A stretch of 64,000 bases of DNA from Tetraselmis striata (taxonomy: Eukaryota > Chlorophyta > Chlorodendrophyceae > Chlorodendrales > Chlorodendraceae). The translations under genes were made by a program, and so were the position numbers. Within the stretch, counting starts at the first letter, position 1. Each line of letters begins with the position of its first letter. Positions 8,493 through 16,218 of this stretch are shown here, piece by piece. The notes beneath the pieces were generated by a model, which was not told the DNA's origin, made no database searches, and saw only the letters and a list, made by a program, of their open reading frames with translations. The stretch spans positions 496,001 to 560,000 of the forward strand of contig VCJN01003222.1 of NCBI GenBank assembly GCA_006384855.1. Reading direction: 5' to 3'.

Positions 8493-8801
8493 CTACTTTC
8501 CCTCCGGGGGCTCGGCCTCGGTGGCGGCGTCGCGCTCGTGCCCGTGCCCGTGCTCGTCCTCGTCTGGGACGGGCCTGCCCCGCCACTCGGCCTTGACGTC
8601 CTCCACGGCGCGCTTGATCACGTGCTGGATGCGCGCGTTCCGGCGCTTGGCCCTTTGCACCTGGCTCTTGACGTACGCGCGCTCCTGCGCCGCGGCTTCC
8701 CCGAACGTCTTCGCGAGGCGCTGGAAGCGATCTCTCTCGCCCCTCTCGGAGATTCCGGCCGTCACCCGCAGCGGGGCACCGCGGAGTACTGGCGCGATCA
8801 T
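8493..8801 (-). CDS. Small basic coiled-coil protein with acidic tail
   Basis: About 102 residues from the ATG at 8801. The middle (RFQRLAKTFGEAAAQERAYV then KSQVQRAKRRNARIQHVIKR) is strongly helical and basic, and the C-terminus is acidic with a His-Gly-His-Gly-His run. The longer frame upstream to 8882 begins inside the promoter area of the divergent kinase gene, so I took the inner ATG. It could bind nucleic acid or a partner protein; no family is recognised. Confidence 0.45.
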   Translation of the reverse strand: MIAPVLRGAPLRVTAGISERGERDRFQRLAKTFGEAAAQERAYVKSQVQRAKRRNARIQHVIKRAVEDVKAEWRGRPVPDEDEHGHGHERDAATEAEPPEGK

Positions 8802-8890
8802 GGCGGCGGGTCGGTCGGGTTGTGTTGCATGCATGCAGAGGAAAAAAAATCCTTGGGAATCGAGCAGTGACATTGCGGGCATCCCCCCGC

Positions 8891-10159
8891 ATGCTGCAGT
8901 TTGCCAGAGCGGCTTTCGCGGCGGGCGAGGTGGCCGTCACGCACAGCATGGACAGGCGCGCCGCGGCGCGCCTCGCCGCGGCGCGCGCGCAGGACCTCGG
9001 CCCCACGTTCATCAAGCTCGGCCAGCTGGCGTCCACCCGCGGCGACGTCCTGCCCGCCGAGTATTTCGAGGAGTTTGCGCGTCTGCGCGACGACGTCCGC
9101 GCGGATCCGCCCGAGGTGGCCGTGCGCCGGGCGCGCCTTGCGCTGGGGGTGGCGTCGCTGGACGAGGTGTTTGCGGAGTTTGACACGGTGCCGGACGCCT
9201 CCGCGTCGGTGGCGCAGGTGCACCGCGCGCGCCTGAGGGACACGGGGCAGATCGTCGCCGTGAAGATCCTGAAGACCGGCGTCCGGGAATCGATCGAGAA
9301 GGACCTCGAAATGGCGCGCGCCGTCGCCGGGCTGCTGGCCCTGTGCAGCCCCCCCTCGCTGCGGGCGCGCATCGATACGCTCGTGGAGCGGTACGGCGCG
9401 GTGCTCCGCCGGGAAACGGACCTGGTCGCGGAGGCGGCGGCCGCGTCCGCCGCGCGGCGGACCCTCGTGCACGCGTTTGGGGACGACGTCATCGTGCCGC
9501 GGCCGATCATCAGCCGCCCGGGCATCATCGTCATGGAGTACGTTCCGTCCGTGCCGCTGCGCGAGGCGCGGGACGGCCACCGCATGACGTCGCTCGTGAT
9601 AGAGTCGGTGCTGACGCTGATCGCCGCCGGCGAGGGGTTCCACCGGGACCCGCACGACGGCAACCTGGGCGTGGTGCGCGAGGCGGGCGTGGAGCGACTC
9701 GTGATCTACGACTTCGGCAACGTGGCCAGCCTCTCCGCGGGCGCCCTGGACGGGCTGCTGGAGGCCGGCGTGGCCTTCCAGATGAAGGATGCGGACATGA
9801 TGGCGGACGCGCTCATCAAGCACCGGCTCGTGGAGTCGGAGTTCCCGCGGCAGCAGTACCGCCCCGCGCTGCTGGGCATGATCCGCCAGGGGTTCGAGTA
9901 TGTCCGGACGATGGATGTCCGCGCGTTCGACCCGGGCAAGCTGGACCGCGGCGCCGCGGAGCGGATGCAGCTGTCGGACGAGGTGGACGGGGTGGTGCGC
10001 GCGGTCACGATGGCGGAGGGCGTCTGCAAGTCGGCGCACGCGGGGTTCGACCTGCAGCGGGCCATCGACGAGTACCTGGCGGTGCACAGCTCCGAGATCG
10101 CGCTGGACCGCGCCCGGCGCGACATCGCGTCCATCATGCGCCTCCTGGACTCCCCCTGA
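8891..10159 (+). CDS. ABC1/UbiB-family atypical protein kinase
   Basis: About 422 residues from the ATG at 8891. The family signature is clear: GPTFIKLGQLASTRGDVLP (the KxGQ motif), ASVAQVHRARLRDTGQ with the alanine-rich nucleotide loop, VAVKIL with the ATP-binding Lys, HRDPHDGNLG as the catalytic-loop equivalent, and VIYDFGN as the metal-binding DFG. All main catalytic residues are visible. Cellular members act in mitochondria or plastids on quinone or lipid metabolism; several giant algal and protist viruses carry one of unknown role. The DNA behind it ends in an AATAAA signal. Confidence 0.9.
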   Translation: MLQFARAAFAAGEVAVTHSMDRRAAARLAAARAQDLGPTFIKLGQLASTRGDVLPAEYFEEFARLRDDVRADPPEVAVRRARLALGVASLDEVFAEFDTVPDASASVAQVHRARLRDTGQIVAVKILKTGVRESIEKDLEMARAVAGLLALCSPPSLRARIDTLVERYGAVLRRETDLVAEAAAASAARRTLVHAFGDDVIVPRPIISRPGIIVMEYVPSVPLREARDGHRMTSLVIESVLTLIAAGEGFHRDPHDGNLGVVREAGVERLVIYDFGNVASLSAGALDGLLEAGVAFQMKDADMMADALIKHRLVESEFPRQQYRPALLGMIRQGFEYVRTMDVRAFDPGKLDRGAAERMQLSDEVDGVVRAVTMAEGVCKSAHAGFDLQRAIDEYLAVHSSEIALDRARRDIASIMRLLDSP

Positions 10160-10192
10160 TGGCCCCGCGCGCCGCCGGGTCGCGAGAAAAAA

Positions 10193-10198
10193 AATAAA
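10193..10198 (+). terminator. Polyadenylation-like AATAAA
   Basis: AATAAA inside an A-rich run lies 34 bases after the stop codon of the ABC1 kinase gene and before the next plus-strand gene. It fits a eukaryote-type 3' end signal; use is inferred. Confidence 0.35.
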
Positions 10199-10246
10199 GG
10201 GGCGTGAGAGCAACAGCGGCGACCTGTCCCGGCGCCTCGACCGCGC

Positions 10247-10930
10247 ATGAGCTCGCCCGTGGACCTGGACTGGTTCGAGGCCGTTATGACGCTGGCGGGG
10301 GTGGCGGTGCTCGGCGCGTGCATCGTCCTCGGCACGCAGGCGATGGGCGAGTACCGGTGGCTGATGCGGCCGTGGGAGGCGCCGCCGGCGCAGGCGGCGC
10401 GCGGGATGCCGGGGGGCGTCATGCGCCTCGGCCTGCACACGCTCCGCGTGGACGCGGACGCCACGGACCGCCTCGTGCGCGCGGTGGGGCTGTTCCCCCC
10501 CGCGGTGCGCCCGCTGGCCGTGCACATCACCCCCGCGGTCGAGACGCTGGTCCGGATCCTGGAGCAGGAGGGGCACCCCGTGCTGGTCGTGGGACCGGGG
10601 CGGGGCGTGTTCCGCCTGTTCCACCGGCTCCCGACGCACGGCGAGTACGACCGCCTCTACGACGCCACCGGGGGCATGACGTCGCGCGAGGTGCGGGCGG
10701 TGACCCGGGCGCTGGAGGATGCCGTCGCGGAATCGGCCGGGCGCGCCGCCCCGCTGAAGGCCGTCCTCTACATGGCGCCCGATCCCGGCGGGGCGGCGGA
10801 GTGGCAGTTCCCGTTCGCGGTGGAGGCCGGGCGCTCGTTCGCGGAGTCGTACGGGGACGCCAAGGCCGCGGGCGGCCGGCTCCAGGTGCTGGCCTTCCAC
10901 TCGGAGGTCAGCGGCCGAGGATGTCCATGA
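10247..10930 (+). CDS. Unrecognised protein with N-terminal membrane segment
   Basis: A 227-residue protein. Residues about 12-31 (AVMTLAGVAVLGACIVLGTQ) form one hydrophobic segment near the N-terminus, consistent with a signal anchor. The rest is soluble-looking, alpha/beta in character (HPVLVVGPGRGVFRLFHRLP, then APLKAVLYMAPDPGGAAEW). It ends by overlapping the last 23 bases of the convergent MIF4G gene. No family is recognised; a small membrane-anchored virion or endomembrane protein is the simplest reading. Confidence 0.55.
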   Translation: MSSPVDLDWFEAVMTLAGVAVLGACIVLGTQAMGEYRWLMRPWEAPPAQAARGMPGGVMRLGLHTLRVDADATDRLVRAVGLFPPAVRPLAVHITPAVETLVRILEQEGHPVLVVGPGRGVFRLFHRLPTHGEYDRLYDATGGMTSREVRAVTRALEDAVAESAGRAAPLKAVLYMAPDPGGAAEWQFPFAVEAGRSFAESYGDAKAAGGRLQVLAFHSEVSGRGCP

Positions 10931-11855
10931 TCTTGAAGCGGCACTTGGCGGACGGGAAGACGTCCAGGCTGATCTCGTCGATGGAGGTGGTGAAGTCGCG
11001 GCGCAGCGCGGGGTGCTTGCGGATGACGGTGCCCAGCGACTCCAGCATGACCTCCACCGCCCCCACGCCGTCGAGCTCGGCTTGGGCGCCGGACGCGGGG
11101 GGCGCGGCGACCAGCTCGCGCATGACTCGCTCGTGGGTGTGGTACAGGTCCGCCGGCGTCGCGCACACGGACCGCGACACCGCGCCGATGCCCAGGAGGC
11201 TGGCGAACAGGGAGCTGCGCCCCACGAGCCGGCGCTTGATGCGGATGGCGTCGCAGAACGCGTCGTAGTTCTTGGCGGGGTCCGTCAGCGGGCGGAGCGC
11301 ATCCACCCGGACGACGGCGTCGGTCGGGAGCTCGATCTGCACGATGTCGATGGCGACCTGGCGCTCGCCGGCGCCGAGCGAGTCGAGGATGTCTCCGAAC
11401 AGGTTGACGTACACGCGGTTGTGCTCGGGCTCGAGGTAGGCCTTCTCCAGCGCCGTGCGGAAGGTGAACGTGAGGTTGTCGATGTCGGCGATGAACCGGA
11501 GGCGGCGCGCCACGCTGTGATAGTTGCCGGGGGCGAGCTTGTTGAGGTCGCTCCGGATCGCCCTCTCGGACGCGGTCCCGGCGCTGCTGACGAAGGAGGA
11601 CATGGAGCGCACGGCGCGCAGCGCCCCTCCTCCGGCTCCCGGCCCGCCGTGGTGCTGGTGCTGGTTGGGGTGGTGGTTCCGGCCCCCGCGGCGGTTCCCC
11701 CCGCCGCCGTGGCGCTTCTTCTGCCCGTGCGCGCCGCGGGGGTGGGCGGAGAAGCACGCGTGGTGCGCGAGGATGGTGTCCAGCCGCTCCGCCACCCGCG
11801 GCTCCATGACCGGGTGGGTGCTGGCGTTTCTGAAAACGAGAAGATCCTCCTCCAT
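10908..11855 (-). CDS. MIF4G-domain protein (eIF4G-like)
   Basis: A 315-residue protein. After a His/Gly/Arg-rich low-complexity region (about 45-75), the sequence RSDLNKLAPGNYHSVARRL followed by FTFRTALEKAYLEPEHNRVY and VNLFGDIL closely follows the MIF4G start (LNKLTPENF, then IFEKALEEPKFSPLYAKLC). The following helices are also compatible. MIF4G domains in eIF4G bind eIF4A and RNA to start cap-dependent translation. Other giant viruses encode translation factors, so a role in steering host ribosomes to viral mRNA is plausible. It could also belong to another MIF4G branch such as a decay or nuclear cap factor; the sequence does not decide. Confidence 0.6.
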   Translation of the reverse strand: MEEDLLVFRNASTHPVMEPRVAERLDTILAHHACFSAHPRGAHGQKKRHGGGGNRRGGRNHHPNQHQHHGGPGAGGGALRAVRSMSSFVSSAGTASERAIRSDLNKLAPGNYHSVARRLRFIADIDNLTFTFRTALEKAYLEPEHNRVYVNLFGDILDSLGAGERQVAIDIVQIELPTDAVVRVDALRPLTDPAKNYDAFCDAIRIKRRLVGRSSLFASLLGIGAVSRSVCATPADLYHTHERVMRELVAAPPASGAQAELDGVGAVEVMLESLGTVIRKHPALRRDFTTSIDEISLDVFPSAKCRFKIMDILGR

Positions 11856-11947
11856 ACGCCTGTACGGCGATTTTTTTTCTGTGCGCGCAGACCTAACCCC
11901 TATTTCGCCCGTCGGACCCCCACCGCGCGGTTACATCACTTGCCAGT

Positions 11948-12970
11948 ATGATCCGCAGCGCGTGGTTGCAGCGCGCCCTGTCCGGCGAGGGCGAGGGCGC
12001 CGGCGCGGGCGGGGGCGGGGGCGGGGGCGGGGGCGCGGGCGCGGGAGGGGAGACGATCCGCGGAAACGGGGCGCGGAAGGTGTGCGTGGCGAGCCTCCTG
12101 GTCGCCTGCGTGGAGCAGGCTGGGTGCGACAGCTGGTCGTTCCGGACGCTCTACGCCCCGCTGCGCCTGCTGCGCCGACACCCCCTGCGCGCGGAGAAGT
12201 ACTTCTGGGCCACCGTGTCGTCGGTGCGCATGGTGGAGATGGCCTTCGGGGGGACCGTGACACAGACGCGGCATCTGCACCGCCACGCCGTGCTCACGTG
12301 CTACCTCGACGCCCTCGTCGACGCCAGCGACGACCTCGCCTGGCCGCTCGCGTTCGGCCTCGCGGTCTTCGGCCTCCGGCCGCACCCGCCGGACTTTTTG
12401 CCGTCTCAGGACGCGGCGATGCGCGCGGACCTGCGCCACGACTACCCGCGGCTCCGGCTCGCGGCGGCCGGCGAGCACCGCGACCTCATTGTCGGCAGCC
12501 TGCTGGACGCCGCCAAGGTCGAGGGGCAGCGCTGCTTGGTGCCGCACCTGGAGCACAAGCTGCTCAGCAACCTCATGTGCATCCGGCCCTTCCTGGTCGC
12601 CGGCGGGCTCGTGGACCCGGACCTCATGGAGCCCCTCGCCATGGTGTACACGTTCTTCGACGATGCGCTGGACGTTCTGGAGGACCGGGACGCGGGGGTG
12701 GTGGGCGCGCACCTCTCCGACGAGGCGGGGATAGCCCGGGGCGCCGCCCTGGCGCGGCGCGCGATCTCGGAGCTCAACGCGCGCAGCGCGCTGGACTGGA
12801 GCGGCCTCGGGCAGGCCGCCGTCGCCGTCGCCGCCGCCGCCGCGAGGGAGCAGGTGATGCGTCCGGAGCGGTACCGGGAGATCGAGGCCGGCGTGTGTAC
12901 GCTGTGCGTGCATCTGGTGCTGACGGTGTCGGTGGCGCTGCGGGCGCTGCGACGGCCCCGCGCCGGATGA
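11948..12970 (+). CDS. Unrecognised helical protein with DDxxD-like motif
   Basis: A 340-residue protein from the ATG at 11948. A Gly/Ala run coded by a GGGGGC-type repeat fills residues about 14-35. The remainder is mostly helical. Near residue 239 the sequence VYTFFDDALDVLEDRDAGV resembles the aspartate-rich second motif of isoprenoid synthases, and an earlier YLDALVDASDDL could be the first. This resemblance is short and the surrounding residues are not clearly those of prenyl synthases, so I do not assign the activity. No transmembrane segment is obvious. Confidence 0.5.
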   Translation: MIRSAWLQRALSGEGEGAGAGGGGGGGGGAGAGGETIRGNGARKVCVASLLVACVEQAGCDSWSFRTLYAPLRLLRRHPLRAEKYFWATVSSVRMVEMAFGGTVTQTRHLHRHAVLTCYLDALVDASDDLAWPLAFGLAVFGLRPHPPDFLPSQDAAMRADLRHDYPRLRLAAAGEHRDLIVGSLLDAAKVEGQRCLVPHLEHKLLSNLMCIRPFLVAGGLVDPDLMEPLAMVYTFFDDALDVLEDRDAGVVGAHLSDEAGIARGAALARRAISELNARSALDWSGLGQAAVAVAAAAAREQVMRPERYREIEAGVCTLCVHLVLTVSVALRALRRPRAG

Positions 12971-13012
12971 GGGGACGGAAAAGAACGGAGTCGCATTGAA
13001 TTGTTCGTTTGT

Positions 13013-14071
13013 TTACACGGGGGCAGATCGCAGCGTGCGGATCGCAGCGTGCGCGAAGCGGCTCTCGGGCCCGGCCCCGTCGCACATGACCTCGTCCGCC
13101 AGCCGGCTGACCAGGCGGATCATGTCCACCGTCCACCCCAAGTCGGGGGCGGGCACGGAGACCGGGAGCCACGCCGCGTGCGCGGGGGGCGGGCGCACGC
13201 TTCGGAACGGCGCTCGGGTCCCCGCCGGGCGCCAGCGCCCCTCCTGGTCCACCTCGATCTCCGCGCTGTCGATGCCCTCCTCGCGCATATCGTGCAGCAC
13301 GGCCTCCGTGTACGCGTCCACCTGGAGGTGCCCCACCTGGGTCGCGGTGTCGGTCAGGGGACATATCCACCTGCCAGTCCGCCGCGCGCACTCCAGGAAG
13401 GACGCCAGGTCGAAGGGGTCCGTGGTCGCGGAGTGGGCGAACCGCGCGGGGATGTCCACGAGCGCCCGTGTGAGCGGGCACGTCAGCGGGATCGTGAAGG
13501 TGATGCCGCTGTCGGTCAGGGCGCGCACCGCGGCGGACACCCGGTCGAGCGCCTCCTGGAGGGACTCCTTTCCGCCCATCATCGCGAGCACCTCTTCCGG
13601 CGCGCGCTCGCGCCCGAGCGTCACGACCACCGCGTACCTCGGCGCGTGCACGTCCGCCGGGCGGCACGGCCGGTGCACCGTGAGCGCGTGGCTCCCGGCG
13701 ATCGCGGGGAGCGGCAGAGGGATGCCGCGGTCACGGGAGCGCGGGCCGACCGGGCCCGTGCGGTGCGGCACGGGCAGCGGCCGCCCCGCGAGGTTGACGG
13801 AGAGGCCGGCGGGCCAGACGATCCGGGGGACGTCGCTCGGCACCTCCACACACGCCAGCCGAACCACCAGCCCGTCCGCCATCGCGGAGGCGTGCAGCGG
13901 GGCCACGAGGATCCGGACGGAGGTCGTTTCGCCGCTGGGGACGACGGCGGCCGCGAGCATGTCCACCACCTCGAAGAACGGGTCCGCCGTCTCGTCGACG
14001 CATCGCTCGCACAGCGCTCCGGGGCGACACCCCCCCGCGAGGGGGCACACGTTGCGGCAGGCGTCGGTCAT
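13013..14071 (-). CDS. PIAS/Siz-like protein: PINIT-type region plus SP-RING-type domain
   Basis: About 352 residues from the ATG at 14071. The N-terminus has a Cys cluster (CRNVCPLAGGC, ALCERC). Residues about 70-190 follow the PINIT pattern: a WPAGLSVNLAGRPLPVP strand pair, a RGIPLPLPAIAGSHALTV core and APRYAVVVTLGRERAPEEVL. Residues about 215-285 follow the SP-RING pattern: FTIPLTCPLTRALVDIPAR, FDLASFLE, WICPL and LQVDAYTEAVL. In cells this pairing is the hallmark of SUMO E3 ligases, where PINIT holds PCNA or other substrate and SP-RING binds Ubc9. The zinc-ligand set seems incomplete compared with cellular SP-RINGs, so it may be a divergent, perhaps zinc-free, version. A viral SUMO-pathway modulator is the likely role. 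Confidence 0.6.
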   Translation of the reverse strand: MTDACRNVCPLAGGCRPGALCERCVDETADPFFEVVDMLAAAVVPSGETTSVRILVAPLHASAMADGLVVRLACVEVPSDVPRIVWPAGLSVNLAGRPLPVPHRTGPVGPRSRDRGIPLPLPAIAGSHALTVHRPCRPADVHAPRYAVVVTLGRERAPEEVLAMMGGKESLQEALDRVSAAVRALTDSGITFTIPLTCPLTRALVDIPARFAHSATTDPFDLASFLECARRTGRWICPLTDTATQVGHLQVDAYTEAVLHDMREEGIDSAEIEVDQEGRWRPAGTRAPFRSVRPPPAHAAWLPVSVPAPDLGWTVDMIRLVSRLADEVMCDGAGPESRFAHAAIRTLRSAPV

Positions 14072-14188
14072 CGCGCCGGTGATTGCCAGGCTCCCCCAGG
14101 GTGCGGGAATCAAAATCTGGCGGCCACACGCGCGCCGGGAGGGAGGTAAGGCGGCGCGTGGATCTGGCGCTGACTATTTCCGGGGCGC

Positions 14189-14196
14189 GATATATA
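14189..14196 (+). promoter_or_regulatory. TATA-like element
   Basis: GATATATA lies 43-50 bases before the ATG at 14239 in an otherwise GC-rich gap between divergent genes, the position expected for a TATA box. Confidence 0.45.
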
Positions 14197-14238
14197 CGCT
14201 GCGACCGCCCCGCGTGTGCCTCCTCGCCCGCCAGCGCC

Positions 14239-15165
14239 ATGCACACCGTCCCCATCTCCTTTTGCGCCGGCACGGCGCACCACATCTCGGAGGACGCCAC
14301 CAAGGAGGAGCTGCTCCGGGATCTCAGCGACCGGATGCGGGTGCGCACCATGATGCGCGAGGCCAAGGTCTTCCGCGCCGGCGCCGGGCAGGACACCTCC
14401 GGCGTGTACGCGGTGCACCTGCAGACGCGCGGGAACCCGTACGTTCTCTTCCTCACCAGGATCGGCTTCGCGGAGACCTCGCTGTACGTCGACCGCAAGG
14501 TCCGCCCGGGGCACATGCTCCCCCGCGTCATCGTCGATCATGTCAGGTTCTCGCCGGACCTCTACGACGGGACCGTCCTGTCCGGGGACATGGTGCGCGG
14601 ACAGGACGGGCAGTGGTGCTTCCTCGCGGAGGACCTGCTGGCGGTCCGCGGGAAGCCGCTGGGCCGCGTGCCCTTCCGCGACCGCTACGCCGCCCTGCTG
14701 GAGGTGGCGGCGGCGTGCGCGACCGACGCCGCGTCCACGCACCGCGTCGCGGTGAAGCGCATGTTCCCCGCCAGCGAGGCGGGGCTCGAGGCCATGCAGC
14801 GCCACGCGGAGCGCGCGCCCTACGGATGCACCGGATGCGTGTACCGGTCCCTGGTGCCAGGACGGAGCAACTGGTACGTGCCGCGGCCGCGCGCCGCGGC
14901 GGGCCCGGCCGCGCCGGCGCCGTCCTCGGAACGCAGGCTCATGACCGTCCGGGCCACCGTCGAGCCGGACGTGTACGAGGTGGCGGACGGCCGCTCGGGC
15001 GAGCCCGCCGGGTTCCAGGGCGTCCAGGACATGAACATCAGCCGCGAGCTGGCGCGGTCGATCCTCCGGCGGGGCACCGGCGGGGCGGCCGCCGTCAAGT
15101 GGCTGTGCCGGTGGTCGAGCGACTTCAGCAAGTGGGTCCCGCTTCCGGGGGGGTGCGCGGAGTAG
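14239..15165 (+). CDS. Unrecognised protein, possibly nucleotidyltransferase-like
   Basis: About 308 residues from the ATG at 14239, preceded by a TATA-like element. The middle (DLYDGTVLSGDMVRGQDGQW, then CFLAEDLLAVRGKPLGRVPF and RDRYAALLEV) resembles the strand-loop-strand around motif III to IIIa of RNA capping guanylyltransferases and DNA ligases, which reads DGE-hydrophobic, then D-hydrophobic, then R-x-R. I do not see a convincing KxDG lysine motif. A Cys pair (YGCTGCVY) follows. The gene runs convergently into its neighbour with a 41-base overlap. The family assignment is a weak inference; the coding call itself is firm. Confidence 0.55.
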   Translation: MHTVPISFCAGTAHHISEDATKEELLRDLSDRMRVRTMMREAKVFRAGAGQDTSGVYAVHLQTRGNPYVLFLTRIGFAETSLYVDRKVRPGHMLPRVIVDHVRFSPDLYDGTVLSGDMVRGQDGQWCFLAEDLLAVRGKPLGRVPFRDRYAALLEVAAACATDAASTHRVAVKRMFPASEAGLEAMQRHAERAPYGCTGCVYRSLVPGRSNWYVPRPRAAAGPAAPAPSSERRLMTVRATVEPDVYEVADGRSGEPAGFQGVQDMNISRELARSILRRGTGGAAAVKWLCRWSSDFSKWVPLPGGCAE

Positions 15166-15862
15166 CAGTAGCAGCCGGCGGCGTCGCGGCGGCGAGCAGG
15201 CACGTCACCGCGCGGCACACCGCGCGGTAGGGGAACTTGTAATCGGTGCGCCGGGCGATCACGCACGCACGGGCGGCGTCCGGGCCCACGAGGTCCACCT
15301 GCAGCGAGACGCCCCCGCTCATGTCCACCGAGAGCCGCTCCGTGCGCTCCTGGCAGTGCACGTCTGAGCGCGAGGGAAACGCGTACGGCCGGACGTTGTC
15401 GCGGCGCTGGTACGACACCGCGGCCCGCAGCGCCGGCCGGACGCTCAGCTCGCAGCACCGCTCGTCCCAGCAGCGCACCTTTGTCCCCCCGGCCCCGATC
15501 CACTGCTCCACGGAGTACGTCAGCGAGTCCATGTGGTACGTGTGCACGACCGCCTTCCTCTCAAACGGGTGGCGAACGCTGCGCTCGCACAGGCGCTGGA
15601 CGACGCGCGCCACGGCGTCGTGGTCCAGGTGGCAGTCCAGCACGACGTACTTGCCGTCCTGCACGTCGTGCCCGCCGATGACGTGCACCACCGCCTCCTC
15701 CGCCTCTCCGTGCCTCTCCAGGCCGTCCCTGACCATCCGCGTCACCGCGTGGGCGTCGTCCGGGAACGTCTCCCGGACCGTCGCGTCCTCATCGGCGGCG
15801 ACCGCGGCGATGGGCCGCGGGAGCGTGCGCTTGAATCCTTTCGCGTGCGTCGAGGGGGGCAT
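15125..15862 (-). CDS. Unrecognised protein, 245 residues
   Basis: Taken from the ATG at 15862 (the frame is open further but the upstream part is Arg/Pro/Ser-biased). The body is beta-rich with alternating hydrophobic residues: GKYVVLDCHLDHDAVARVV, KAVVHTYHMDSLTYSVEQW, ERLSVDMSGGVSLQVDLVG. Strands rich in charged residues facing one side could form a tunnel-type fold as in RNA triphosphatases, and the gene sits end to end with a possible nucleotidyltransferase, so a capping role is conceivable. I see no decisive ExE motifs. No function is assigned. Confidence 0.5.
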   Translation of the reverse strand: MPPSTHAKGFKRTLPRPIAAVAADEDATVRETFPDDAHAVTRMVRDGLERHGEAEEAVVHVIGGHDVQDGKYVVLDCHLDHDAVARVVQRLCERSVRHPFERKAVVHTYHMDSLTYSVEQWIGAGGTKVRCWDERCCELSVRPALRAAVSYQRRDNVRPYAFPSRSDVHCQERTERLSVDMSGGVSLQVDLVGPDAARACVIARRTDYKFPYRAVCRAVTCLLAAATPPAATATPRTPPEAGPTC

Positions 15863-15969
15863 TCCGGGCGGCTGGGTGCGCCGGGCGTAACCGCGATGGG
15901 AAGGTGCCACACTTTTTCTGACACCAGGCTTACGCGACGCGCGCGGCCGACCGCCGCCCACGGACAGAC

Positions 15970-16197
15970 ATGGCCCGCCTTCTCATCGTCGCCGGAAAGA
16001 TCTCCGTGGTCACCCGCGAGATCGACGAGGACACCGAACACTACTGGGACCGGGCGTGGGGGTTCGCGGTCGCCACCGCAGCCGCCACCTCTCCCGTCGC
16101 CACCACCTCTCCCGCCGCCTCGGATCCGGAAGCCAACCGCGCGCGGTTCGAGGAGAGCCGCGCGCGGGCGTACGAACGTCGCGGCTGCGTCTACTGA
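15970..16197 (+). CDS. Small unrecognised protein, 75 residues
   Basis: Starts MARLLIVAGKISVVTREIDE, a short beta-like N-terminus with acidic patch, followed by an Ala/Thr/Ser/Pro linker and a basic, Arg-rich helix ending in GCVY. It fits neatly in the gap between two minus-strand genes. No family is recognised. Confidence 0.4.
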   Translation: MARLLIVAGKISVVTREIDEDTEHYWDRAWGFAVATAAATSPVATTSPAASDPEANRARFEESRARAYERRGCVY

Positions 16198-16218
16198 TGC
16201 GGTCGGCCGGGACGGGGA

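Noticed and set aside
8798-10900. A 700-codon minus-strand frame over the ABC1 kinase gene
   Set aside because: The kinase motifs are all on the plus strand and the minus frame has only biased composition.
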